A stretch of 64,000 nucleotides of DNA from Conus ventricosus (taxonomy: Eukaryota > Mollusca > Gastropoda > Neogastropoda > Conidae). A model generated the notes under the pieces. The model saw nothing but the letters and a program-made list of their open reading frames with translations, was not told where the DNA came from and did not search any database. Shown in pieces: positions 45,862 to 55,799 of the stretch. The stretch covers positions 76,362 to 140,361 of the forward strand of contig JAFLJL010014879.1 in the NCBI GenBank assembly GCA_018398815.1, in the 5' to 3' direction. The translations under genes and the position numbers were made by a program. Each line of letters begins with the position of its first letter. Within the stretch, counting starts at the first letter, position 1.

Positions 45862-47059
45862 ATGGCAGGAATGGAGGTGAAGAAGATTATGATATTAGTG
45901 ATCTTGGAGACGCCGACATGGATGAAAGGACTCCTTTGACACAGCATCGCTCGGCGTTCTCATTGCGGCGTGAATTAACAGAAAGTACGGTCGGAGCATT
46001 TACAAAGTTTAGGACAAAAACCTCCCGAGTTTTAGACCCTAATGATTTTGAACGAGATGAGAATGGCCATTTGTATTTTTAAGACGAACAAGGAAAACGT
46101 TTTCAGCTTACAGATAAAACGAGACTCATCAAAGTTTGTAGGTTTGAGTACAATTAACAAAAGACTTAAGGCAAAAGATCTAGATCGCCTTGGCATTCCT
46201 AAACCACAAAATTAAAAAGGGAAACAGTTGCAAGAGTTCAAAACATGCAACAAGAACTCCCAACAGATAACCAAATACAAACCACGCCCATGAAGATTAA
46301 TTCAAACAGTGGACGGCGTAGAAATACAGTAGCAGAACTCACTGAAGAAGAAGAAACAGCATTAAAAACATACACGATCCACCGCTACTACTTATGAGAG
46401 AATTATTAGCCCTTGATCGTACTTTAAGAACCATCAAAGGCGAATTAACAAACAATGTAGCAAAACTAGGTGAACTAGATGAGCATATAAAAAGAGAAAA
46501 AAAAAACTCGCTGAGACTGACGCCCGCATCGTAGGGCGTGAGATTAAAGAAAGAATAGCCCAAAGACTAAAAAATCTTGAACAACAAAGATCAGCAAGAC
46601 TAGAAGCAATGACTACTAAACCGAGACCAATTACGAACTCAAGTGAATAGAATTAAGAGAAACTATCGAAAAAATTTTTATATGAAGACACAACGCTAGC
46701 AGAACGAATACGAACGCTGTTTAGAGAGCAAGGAGTCACATTAGCAAGCGTTATAACGGCCTTAGGATTTGCAATAAGTACACTGGTGATGGCTATTACG
46801 GGCGGTGGTGGAGGGCAAAGTCACGTGCCACCAACGCCATCTCCTGATAAATCATGGTAAAAAAACAGCTTGATCATCTTGCAAGTTTATTAAAAAATTA
46901 GCTGGTAAAGCTATAGACTCTTTACCTGGTATATTAGGGAGTATCGTTAGCTGGCTTTTGTCTACCGCAAGCAAAGTAGTTGCTTTATGGCCGAGCACTT
47001 ATGGGCGTTAGTTCTCATTAATAGTTGGGTTACTATTTAGTAAGATAAAGACCAAGTAA
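45862..47059 (+). pseudogene. coiled-coil/membrane protein, element A copy
   Basis: Homologue of 40,677-41,874, beginning MAGM at 45,862 and ending at 47,059. The coiled-coil, hydrophobic helix (~46,750-46,800), glycine run and proline-rich linker are recognisable. Indels are far denser than in most of the window (a dozen or more), so no frame stays open beyond ~40 codons. Confidence 0.55.
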
Positions 47060-47062
47060 TCC

Positions 47063-48221
47063 TGGGAAGTTAATCAAGAAACAATGTGCTGTCTTTTCAT
47101 TATTCATGGTCATCGCGAACAAAGTCCGCGTCTTCAACATGTCTTTGGACTTTGGACCTTAGGGATTGGATGACTTAATCTTGGGGGGTCATAGTGTTTT
47201 TTTTATTGTTTGTAGTATTACTGGCCCAGAATTTATGTCGTTTTTCCAACCTTCTGTTCATTGCCTGCTATAAGAATTTCATTATTGTAGTTTATTATTG
47301 TACCTATCTGGAGTCTGAGGTCAGAAGGCAGCAAACAGCAAAGTCTACTTTCGATCTTGCAAATTGTAAACATTTTGGTACCTTTTTATACTTGAAGGTA
47401 AATCAACTGTGAATTAATGGCGTCCTCTAAATTTGCTAAGTATTGTTTTGGCGCGTCAAAGCAGTAGAAGGATCAGTTATGCTCGATCTCGCCTGTGCTT
47501 GCGATCCTAGCAAACACCAAACATAAGTACGATAGAGTCGTTTATTCGTTCTATTCCTGCTTTAGTTAGACCCTCAGATATGTCTAAGATAAATGTTGTC
47601 CATGCTGTTTTATTGCTCTTGCTCTATGGACCCGAGGTGAACGCCTGTGCCTGAAGAGAAGATGTGTAAGGAGGATTCCAGTCATAGTTATACTTTCTGT
47701 GCACGCCCACAAATAAGGAGTGCCTAAGCCATGATTAAGATCTGACTTTTGTCTAAAGTCTGTCTTAACATTTAATATTGAATTCGTTACAGATCCTTTC
47801 AAAAGCCTTCATGTTATTCGGTTGCTGAATGGATTAAACGGTTTGTCATTTGGTAATGGCGCTCGCAGTTCAGTCAAAATACGTCTGAAGGTGTAATAAA
47901 ATGAAATCTGTACACTGACCTCACAAAGGATCAGGTTGATTTAAGTGATCAGCATACGATACTCCACATCCAGTTGATGCACAAAACACGGCAAAGTTTA
48001 ACTGGTTCTGATAAAACTGCATCGGATGACTGAACCACACTTTTGCGATGTGTCTTTTTTAATAGGGGGGTTAAGATATCTGCTTAATGGAGTACTCACC
48101 TTTTTATGAAAAGTGACAGTCTGGGTCACAGCATGTCAAGAGTATCAGTTGCTATATTTTTTAGATTGTAGTGCGGCCCAACAGAATATTTTGCATCTTT
48201 AGTATATTTGAACGCGCTCAT
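47063..48221 (-). pseudogene. second structural candidate, element A copy
   Basis: Homologue of 41,877-43,055 on the minus strand, starting at 48,221. Blocks for the SHPMQFY-type region (~48,010-48,050) and the GLYML-type region (deleted near 47,333) are recognisable. Heavily indel-ridden, with a ~19-bp deletion near 47,333. Confidence 0.5.
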
Positions 48222-48240
48222 TTTTATTTTGTTTAAAAAA

Positions 48241-48916
48241 ATGTTTGTAACATAACAACTCAAGCCGTCCTCCGTTTTTAGAACATGCTATTGATAACGA
48301 TTGCGGAACCAAAATGGTCGCACTCATGAAATTTTTACAAAGTCGTTATGGTTTAATATAAGCAAAGCCAAGGAGAATAATAAGATTCAAAAATTTGATA
48401 ATAGAGGAAATTAGTTGGCCAGTTAATCATACCTGATGGTTATACGGATTTTGCTCCACTAAAGAAGCAATGAGCTACTTCGACATTACTCTCAAACTAA
48501 CAATGCAATCTAAAAACAATGTTAACATTCATACCTGAAAAGAAGCGTAGGTTACCTTTTAATGTAGAGCTAGCTAAATGTTAGGCTTTGCAGCTGACAA
48601 TCATAGATTTATAGTTACACAAAACAAAACTACTTATGTGGGAAAATCCGCTCGATCTTGCAGTACATTCATTACTCTATGTTCATTTGGATGAGCTAAG
48701 CACTGATGAAAACTTATATGATGGAAGGCCCTCAACTGTTTTAAGGGCTCTTCCATCCGGGAAAGCTGATATTGCGATTATGAAATATACAATTCCCAAT
48801 TTACAGTTTAAAAGATTAGTTTGTGGGAAGGTTGGGTCATTTTATATAAGATCACAGACAAAACGGGGAAAGTCGTAAAATGTGATAACCTGCACATTGT
48901 TTTGGAAATAAAATAA
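48241..48916 (+). pseudogene. penton-like candidate, element A copy
   Basis: Homologue of 43,074-43,760. A clean 80-codon piece at 48,636-48,878 contains LYVHLDELSTDENLYDG and AIMKYTIPNLQF, which supports the acidic-strand pattern described for the copy in B. Upstream parts are frameshifted. Confidence 0.45.
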
Positions 48917-48932
48917 TAAGTTGTACTAAAAA

Positions 48933-49786
48933 ATGTCGCGTGGGCCAGATGAACCGGGAGTTACATTAGCGCCTGTGAGGTGTATAACTTTAGAATTAAA
49001 AGACCTTGCAGACGTTGTGGACTTTGAACAGAATGGTGAAATAGGCACTTTGTATGGTTTTGAGTACACTAAAGATGGTGATTATAAACGCAAAGAGGTT
49101 GGCGACAACAAAAGTTTCCTAAACTAGAACAGCTGCGCAATCTAGAAGCAAATAATGTTGGCCAGTATGAATATAAATGGTTCGAAAACCTGACCTCAAA
49201 TGGCACTTAGAACCATATTTAGAATGGGAAATAAAATTTGAATTCATAAGCCCATTTACATTTTTTAGTCGTCAAAAAACGTTTCAGAAAGCATTCAACT
49301 CAGGTCCTTACATGTAAGTCTTATGCCAGAGGACAATAGTCGGAAAGAAATTGAAATAAAGCCGTATGGGAATAAACAGTACATCCTCCACAGAAGAGAA
49401 TCAGTTTTAAGGAAGCTTCTACAAAATTACAGTTCATTCCGCAAATGAAATTTAGGAGACACGTTCACAATGATATTTGAAATTTCTGTCTTAAAAGATG
49501 TGAAGAGGGATGGGGTTGTGGGTGTTAGTGACGTCCTTCTAAAAGGAATTCTAATTAGCTGGCAAAACTTAGACGTTGACGTCTTAAGGTTACTGTCGTC
49601 GTTCTTAACAATGGTGAGGATATTAAGGTCATAACAACAAGCAACAAAATCAATATTAGTCTAAATAGAAACAATCTTACAGAACTAAATTGGATTAATC
49701 TTACACATTTAGACCTTATAGGATTTTATTATACTGAACAAGTTTTAACAGAGGGCATGATAAAAACAATAACTGGATTAGATTAA
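48933..49786 (+). pseudogene. conserved hypothetical protein, element A copy
   Basis: Starts MSRGPDEPGVTLAPVR at 48,933 and stops at 49,786; the C-terminal 65 codons are open and include NLTELNWINLTHLDLIG, which is broken in element B. Shifts near 49,112, 49,178, 49,300, 49,410, 49,510 and 49,585. Function unknown. Confidence 0.55.
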
Positions 49787-49802
49787 GTTCTGTTATAAAA
49801 CT

Positions 49803-50408
49803 ATGGAGCAGTTAAACTTTATGACAAAACCCCTCATTGTTCATTAATTTGTGGACAAACTGGTTGTGGAAAAACAATATTTATCCTCGACCTGTTACAG
49901 TTTATCGTTATAATTTTGATCATATTGTGATTTTCTGTCCAACACTTAAATGGAACAAAGCATATCATGATAGAAGGTTTATATGGATAGATGATAACAT
50001 ATTTTTAGTTGATCCCAGCAATAAACTAAGTGAATGTTTAGAACGCTTTTTTATATTGTTTGAGGGAACGCAGACGCTATTTATTATAGATGACTGTTCG
50101 GCAGAAAGAGACATAGTTAAAAAAAGAAAAACTTTGTCAAAACTAGCCTTTAGTGGAAGACATGCTGGGATAAGTGTGTGGATTTTATGCCAGAAATATA
50201 ACTCAGTTTTAAAAGACTTTAGAGAACAATTAAAGACTGTAGTTTTATTTCACATGAAAGACAGAGATGCATTTGATGAATGTTTGCGTGAAATGATGTT
50301 ATTGAAAACGATCAAGAAAAACATAGAATTAAACAAAAATTAAAATCTGAAAAGTTTAGTAAATTAGTATTGAAAACGGACAATCCTACACAGTATGTAT
50401 GTTTGTAG
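49803..50408 (+). pseudogene. A32/FtsK-type packaging ATPase, element A copy
   Basis: P-loop ATPase that would pump element DNA into the virion. Start MEQLNFM at 49,803. Walker A CGQTGCGKT (~49,851-49,877), VIFCPTLKWNK, Walker B TLFIIDDCSAE (~50,078-50,108), then a long clean run with LSKLAFSGRHAGISVWILC (sensor region of the A32/HerA family). A short shift near 50,296 precedes the conserved C-terminus, which ends LKTDNPTQYVCL inside the right TIR with a stop at 50,408. Other shifts lie near 49,828, 49,847 and 49,900. About 200 aa, a normal size for Polinton ATPases. Confidence 0.85.
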
Positions 50409-50517
50409 GGTTTACTAGTCAGAGAACTAATAAATGTCTGTTCTGGATTCGCCCGGTCGAAACCGGGTGAGGCCGGTTGAGAGCGGGTGAGCCAGAACAG
50501 ACATTTATTAGTTCTCT
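50352..50517 (-). repeat. right TIR of element A with 97-bp terminal palindrome
   Basis: Reverse complement of 12,552-12,718. The hairpin occupies 50,421-50,517; it differs from the left one at a single base in the centre and is in the same isomer when both ends are read inward. The inner ~57 bp are also the last codons of the ATPase gene. Confidence 0.93.
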
Positions 50518-50522
50518 ACATT
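50518..50522. other. target-site duplication of element A, right copy
   Basis: ACATT follows the GTTCTCT terminus, matching 12,547-12,551. Confidence 0.85.
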
Positions 50523-51769
50523 ACCCATATGAATATATATATATATATATATATATTAAACTCGAACGCAATCATCATAGCATATCAATAACAACGAAAA
50601 ACAATGACTCCTCTCCAAATGTGCATAAATAGGTGACTGTACGAATCGTGTGTGTTGGTGCGAGTTCAATCCCAGTAGGTGTCGCTGTCCTTAGCAGACG
50701 AACACCAAAAGTCGCAGCTTGGCACAGAATGGGGCAATTGGTCTCTGTTTAGTCTCTTAAGCTGTCTTGGCGCTTGGACTTAGGCGACGTCCATGACTGG
50801 GCACGCTGGTTTTTTAAATGACACACAGATTCACTAGACGATCACATGCACGTACGTGACGGAACGACGAACAATGAAACGGTTTGGAGGTGACACAAAA
50901 CTATGGTGGTGTGGATGGCGCTGGTGATGGTTGGCACTCCTCCCGTCGACTCCCACACCCCAGTCCGCGCCGCTGCAGTCCAGCACTCTTGAAGCGGTGC
51001 TGCGCGGGACTGGGGGGGGGGGGGGGGTGGAAGGAAGAAGGGGACAACGGGGACGGAGAGTGCCGGATGGGCTGTTCCAAGACAGGGATGTAGAACCGTC
51101 TGAGGCCGGGCCGTGCAGGCTTCTCCTCGACGGTCCCCTGGTGACGCTGCCCACCTGTAGCGAGGACCCAGCGACCTGCGGCAGCTCGTCCCTCCCAGGC
51201 CCAGACTAAGGCTGCGGGCCACTTGCTCCAAAGCCCTGGAACAGAGAGCTATAACCCGGGCTACGATATGTCCAACCCACACCGATGCATACTAGGTGTG
51301 TAGAAATGTTCATGTACACACATCCTCCAATACACACCCACGCAAAAACAACCACAACAAAAATATCGACTATTAATCCCGTTCACCGCAAAGCCGTCGT
51401 CACGCAAATAAAAACCCCAAATCCAGATTCCAAGGAAGCAAGGGAGGGAATCCGAGCCATGTACGGGTTGACTGCGCCAGCCAGCATCATATCCAATAAT
51501 GTCAGCTGATGCCATAAAAAAACAAACAAAACAAACTAACTTCACTACTCGGACTGAAAACCTGGAATGATTTCCCCCGTGACCCAGGGAAATCTTCGGG
51601 TTAGATATCCCACAGTAAGTTTCCCTCTTTATGCTATAACCGTTAACAATTCAGAACAAGACATTGGAACCAATGAGAGGCACAAAAAAAAAAAGAAAAA
51701 TTTTATACACATTTTTAAATGAACGAAAAAGACAACCATCAAAAGGGAAGAAAGAGGAAAAGGAGGGAG
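50523..51769. other. flanking sequence right of element A, no gene recognised
   Basis: Holds a short (AT)n run (50,534-50,555), a G run near 51,010, and GC-rich sequence with open frames on both strands but no recognisable motif. Nothing supports a host gene here. Confidence 0.4.
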
Positions 51770-51783
51770 AGAGAGAAAGGGGG

Positions 51784-51858
<75 letters not shown>

Positions 51859-51890
51859 GAGAGAAAGAGAGGGGGGGGGGGAGGAAACGG
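51770..51890. repeat. (GA)n microsatellite
   Basis: Nearly pure GA tract ending in a G run; open frames through it are artefacts. Confidence 0.95.
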
Positions 51891-52490
51891 TACTACTTGC
51901 TAACGTTACCTAAGGCCAAGGATCCAACCCTGATCCCTCAAAAGCCGTAAGCATCTAATACAAAGATGTGGTGAAGGATGAATAAACCCAGAAAAATAAT
52001 AATTTAATGCTTACCCCATTCGGCTCGTGGGGGAAGTAGGAATGAGACAGCTCCGCAGTGTTGGCCTCAAGACCTATTGAAAGGTGTTACCACTGGTCGA
52101 CGAGAACCAAGTAGTATATGAGGCCCCTCTCGGAGGGACGACCAACGAGAGCCTGATGTAACCCGCTTCGCGTAGCTGAGTCCCCTATTCTAGAACACGT
52201 AAATAGAACTCTTAAATACTAACAGGGGAGGAGAACTCCGGCAGACCTACTAGAGTTAGTTCCCCTCGCATTTGCCCTCGAGACGGGCGACAGAAAGGTG
52301 AATTGAGTGATGCGCGTAAAGCACGAGGGTTTCTTAGAATCAACCTGAACATGACACTGGTTTCTGGGATGAACAGAGAGGTCTTCGAGCGCAAGAAAAA
52401 AAAACAACCCAAAAAACTACCTGACTGTGGAAAAAAGTTTCAGGTCGAGGCCTTCACGCCTGTCTGTGTGTCAGACAGGTCGTGACACAC
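51891..52490. other. unassigned sequence
   Basis: No gene or mobile-element motif recognised. A perfect hairpin CCTGTCTG/CAGACAGG lies at ~52,459-52,480. Confidence 0.4.
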
Positions 52491-52621
52491 TGACACAATC
52501 AGCCGTGTCTCCCTGATGAGTCCGATCCAGTGGATGAAAGGCCTAGGAGCAGGCAATACAAATAAATGTGCTTTCAAGAGGGATTACGATGATTCCATCA
52601 GGCAGCTAGTGAAGGGCTTCT
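52491..52621 (+). repeat. single copy related to the 54-bp minisatellite, with hammerhead-like core
   Basis: GACACAATCAGCCGTGTC (able to form a 5-bp stem), then CTGATGA, GTCC-loop-GGAT, GAAA at 52,512-52,540. It matches the reverse complement of the minisatellite unit at 10,690-11,127, including the following AGCAGGCAATA. Stem II is present; stem III is not evident. Confidence 0.6.
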
Positions 52622-52760
52622 CATATTTATAATATATTTCACCCATTTTTTTTCATCTTCAATTTTTTTTTAAAGTTCAAATCTTTGCCAAATCATTACT
52701 ATAATGACTGAAGAATTGCTAACCTGCACTTGTTTTCCCCCACTACTTAATTGTTCAGCG
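52622..52760 (+). repeat. dispersed repeat, copy 2
   Basis: Nearly identical and co-oriented with 11,640-11,776; differs mainly in T-run lengths. It diverges after TTGTTCAGC. Confidence 0.85.
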
Positions 52761-52951
52761 TCATTTGAATGTGTCATTTGAAGGTTTATCAGAAACGGTC
52801 ATGTAATCACTAGTCAGGAATGATAAAAGCATCTTCTAATCGCACATACACGCATCTTGCACCATGCAAACAACGTAAAATTAAATACAGACAGTAGGCA
52901 ACCAATGTTGTGTTATATACACAGAAGGAAAGCCGTAACTGTTGATTGCAA

Positions 52952-52952
<1 letters not shown>

Positions 52953-52999
<47 letters not shown>

Positions 53000-53017
53000 C
53001 ACACACACACACACACA

Positions 53018-53105
<88 letters not shown>
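52953..53105. repeat. (CA)n microsatellite
   Basis: Nearly pure CA tract with one AA and one TA interruption. Confidence 0.95.
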
Positions 53106-53108
<3 letters not shown>

Positions 53109-53194
53109 TAAGGACCCATATATACTGGTATCCAGAAACATCAATTCGATATTACCACATGTATATCCAATACACGGGAGTCAAAGATCATCAG

Positions 53195-54476
53195 AGTATG
53201 AATATTTTTCATTACATGAAATCAAATGGGCTCAGTTTATCTGCTTACAAAACTGTTTTTTGATGTCTTTATAAAGAAAACAATGCGTTTGAAGGCAGAG
53301 AAGCTGTCTCTATAAGGGTTGATAATAATCTAATATACCAAAGCAAACAAACTAAGTTTCTCGGTGTAATCTTCCACTATAAACTTTTTTGGAGTAAACA
53401 TATTACCTTGTAGAAAAGGCTAGGGAAAAAAAATTGCATTATTACGTGCTCTGTCTGGTATACCTCTGATCAACTGGAGGTCTCATCTCGTACATGTGCC
53501 TCAGGGCTAGTTTGTTCAATTCCGTCGAATGACCAAGAAGATTTTTTGTACACCTGGAAAGACAGATTTACACAAGCTACCAGTATTAACTCGTTAGCCT
53601 TTTAAAATTGCATTAGGACTTCCCTGATGGGTTTCAATTGATTTGTCGTACAAGGAGGCTGGTGTGTTACCCGTAAATGAACACAGGCTAAGGTGCCGCT
53701 GTAATTTTACAGTGAGAGCTAGAACCATCCCGAATTCAGTGTATATCTACAGCAGAGTTATTTGCCATTTTGAAAGATACTAGATTTCATACTTGACATG
53801 CCTGTTATACATAGACAAATGCTTATGTCATCTGGTTCAAAATCAGCGCTTACGGCTCTACATTGTCAATCAGTCTAGTCGTTCAGACTTGGTATATGAG
53901 TTCTTATTTCTCATTCATCAGTTGATAACGCGGGGTATCGATATAACTTTGTTATGGGTTCCAGGGCACTCCAGTTTACGTGGCAGACTAAGCTGATTTT
54001 TATGCAAAGGAAGCTGCATGAAATAAATCTGATGTTTTGAATTGTGATATCCTTCTTTCTTCATCTGAAGCTATTTTACATTCTCACAAGTTCAATCTGG
54101 AACATAAGACAGAAACAATACCTTGAAGATTCAGCTCGGAAGTACAGATGGGATATGACTAAACCAACAAGAAAATGTTGTAATCCCCCAGGGCCTGTCC
54201 CAAATCGTAACCTTGTACATAGGCTGCGGGTTTAGAATGGTTAGGCAGGTATTTAAAGCTGGCACCTGCTTGTGCATGTGGTCAGACTCTTGATATCCTT
54301 CATTTTTTATTTGACAGTACAAGAACTCACTTTCAGCCTCTTCATGATAAGATCAAGTCCTATAACCTTTCACTGACTATGTCTAGTGTTTTCAATCCCA
54401 GTTATGAGAATGGTTGGGGTCTGGCAATGTTAGATATCTATCTGATTAAATCTCCTCCACTTGGAAGATATTTTTA
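53195..54476 (+). pseudogene. 3' part of a decayed LINE with RT thumb, RNase H and C-terminal knuckle
   Basis: The beginning reads NGLSLSAYKTVF (53,225-53,262) and TKFLGVIFHYKLFWSKHIT (53,350-53,406), the end of a Jockey/I-type reverse transcriptase. After a degraded stretch, ITLLWVPGHSSLRG (53,941-53,983) and ADFYAKEAA are the C-terminal motifs of an RNase H domain. A CACG...HFLFD knuckle follows at ~54,268-54,320, and an open tail ends GRYF at 54,476. Multiple stops; no 5' half. The RNase H plus knuckle order fits the Jockey/I group, but the clade is uncertain. Confidence 0.75.
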
Positions 54477-54725
54477 ACTCCTCCACCACCCCACCCCTCC
54501 ACACTGCCTCCATCCCCAACAGTGGTGTTTCTTTTTCAATTCGTGAATGTTTGAAATGTTAAAATTTTATTCTAGGCATATACCATATCAGTATGGTTCG
54601 GTGTCTAATTTGCACGTAGAGCAAGGCTTTTTCATCCCCCCTCCCACTCCCTTCCCCCCTCTTCTTCACCTTCCCCAATCCATATACACCCATCAGCTGT
54701 TCGACCCTTACGTGTAATATGCCAG

Positions 54726-54728
<3 letters not shown>

Positions 54729-54810
<82 letters not shown>

Positions 54811-54819
54811 ACACACACA

Positions 54820-54874
<55 letters not shown>

Positions 54875-54879
54875 CACCA

Positions 54880-54910
<31 letters not shown>

Positions 54911-54960
54911 CACAACACACACACACACACACACACAGGCACGCACACACGCACGCACGC
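54729..54960. repeat. (CA)n microsatellite
   Basis: CA tract with several GA and CC interruptions; open frames on both strands are artefacts. Confidence 0.95.
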
Positions 54961-54971
54961 ACACTTTGTAC

Positions 54972-55110
54972 GTTAACACTCGCTGGTAAGAAAATTGCGT
55001 GATGTGTTTGATTTATTTGAAAGGTGACATCGTAAATCAAGTTAACACTCGCTGGTAAGAAAATTGCGAGATGTGTTTGATTTATTTGAAAGGTGACATC
55101 GTACATCAAG
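54972..55110. repeat. 66-bp tandem duplication
   Basis: GTTAACACTCGCTGGTAAGA through GGTGACATCGTA is present twice in a row with three or four differences. Confidence 0.85.
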
Positions 55111-55179
55111 TATACAACCGACTAGTTTTATGGAACGTATGTCGTGACGGAATGACACTAGTCTTTGCACAAACGTATA

Positions 55180-55180
55180 C

Positions 55181-55271
<91 letters not shown>

Positions 55272-55290
55272 TGATGATGATGAGATGATG
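55180..55290. repeat. (GA)n then (GAT)n microsatellite
   Basis: GA tract followed by ATGATG/AGATGATG units, running into a sequence complementary to a polyadenylation signal (AATAAAGATTATC on the minus strand). Confidence 0.9.
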
Positions 55291-55640
55291 AGATAATCTT
55301 TATTTCCAAGGGTACAGATAAGCAAACACATGCTTTTTTTCATCCGGCCTCGCCCCACTAAGGGACTAACTAAGCATGACTAGCGACTACTAAGCATAAC
55401 TAGCGACTAAAACTTACAAAAATTATAACAAACTCACATATCTTCACAAATGCATTAAAACTTGATAAATTGTTCATCCATTAACATTTAAGGCATAGAT
55501 GACTTTGAAGGAGAAAAAAAAAAAAAAAAAAAAAAAGCAATTGCAACAACAAACATAAATAAAGAAATAAATTTCATAGGAGAAAAAAAATAAATAAATA
55601 AAATAAAATAAAAATCAGCACGCACAACATAAAATAAGCG
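55265..55640 (-). mobile_element. probable 3' end of a non-LTR element (minus strand)
   Basis: On the minus strand the sequence ends CTTGGAAATAAAGATTATCTC followed by short (ATC)n repeats, a terminus typical of many invertebrate LINEs and SINEs. No coding sequence remains; A-rich stretches fill 55,510-55,610. The assignment is tentative. Confidence 0.35.
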
Positions 55641-55682
55641 ATCCTCCTATCGAAGAGAAAGAGAGGGGAGAGAGGGGGGGGG

Positions 55683-55684
<2 letters not shown>

Positions 55685-55731
<47 letters not shown>

Positions 55732-55757
55732 TTGACACTTGACACTTGACACTTGAC
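55685..55757. repeat. (GA)n microsatellite and ACACTTG heptamer repeat
   Basis: GA run to ~55,728, then four tandem copies of GACACTT. The heptamer abuts a GACGCGCGTC palindrome and the likely 3' end of the minus-strand LINE. Confidence 0.85.
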
Positions 55758-55799
55758 GCGCGTCAAACGCCGCGCCTTTATTGTGGGCCAAAGGTCCAT

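Larger units (their letters stand above)
12552..50517 (+). mobile_element. element A: Polinton/adintovirus-like integrated virus-like element, interrupted by a LINE and by element B
   Basis: It is bounded by ~166-bp terminal inverted repeats beginning AGAGAAC and by a 5-bp ACATT duplication. It carries a retroviral-type integrase, a protein-primed type B DNA polymerase, a capsid-like gene and an A32-type packaging ATPase, the combination that defines Polintons/Mavericks and adintoviruses. Total span is 37,966 bp; removing the LINE and element B leaves about 15.6 kb, normal for the group. Most genes carry frameshifts, so this copy appears inactive as sequenced. Polintons usually make 6-bp duplications; here both elements make 5-bp ones. 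Confidence 0.88.

Noticed and set aside
12552..50517. Flip/flop hairpin isomers as in parvoviruses
   Set aside because: Read inward, the left and right hairpins are in the same isomer in both A and B, so there is no evidence of inversion by hairpin transfer.
50834..51282. Proline/Arg-rich open frames on both strands at 50.8-51.3 kb
   Set aside because: GC-rich composition leaves frames open on both strands; no motif or splice evidence for a host gene.
23740..55000. Cys/Val-, Thr/His- or Tyr/Val-rich proteins in GT, CA and TATG tracts
   Set aside because: Pure microsatellite translations.
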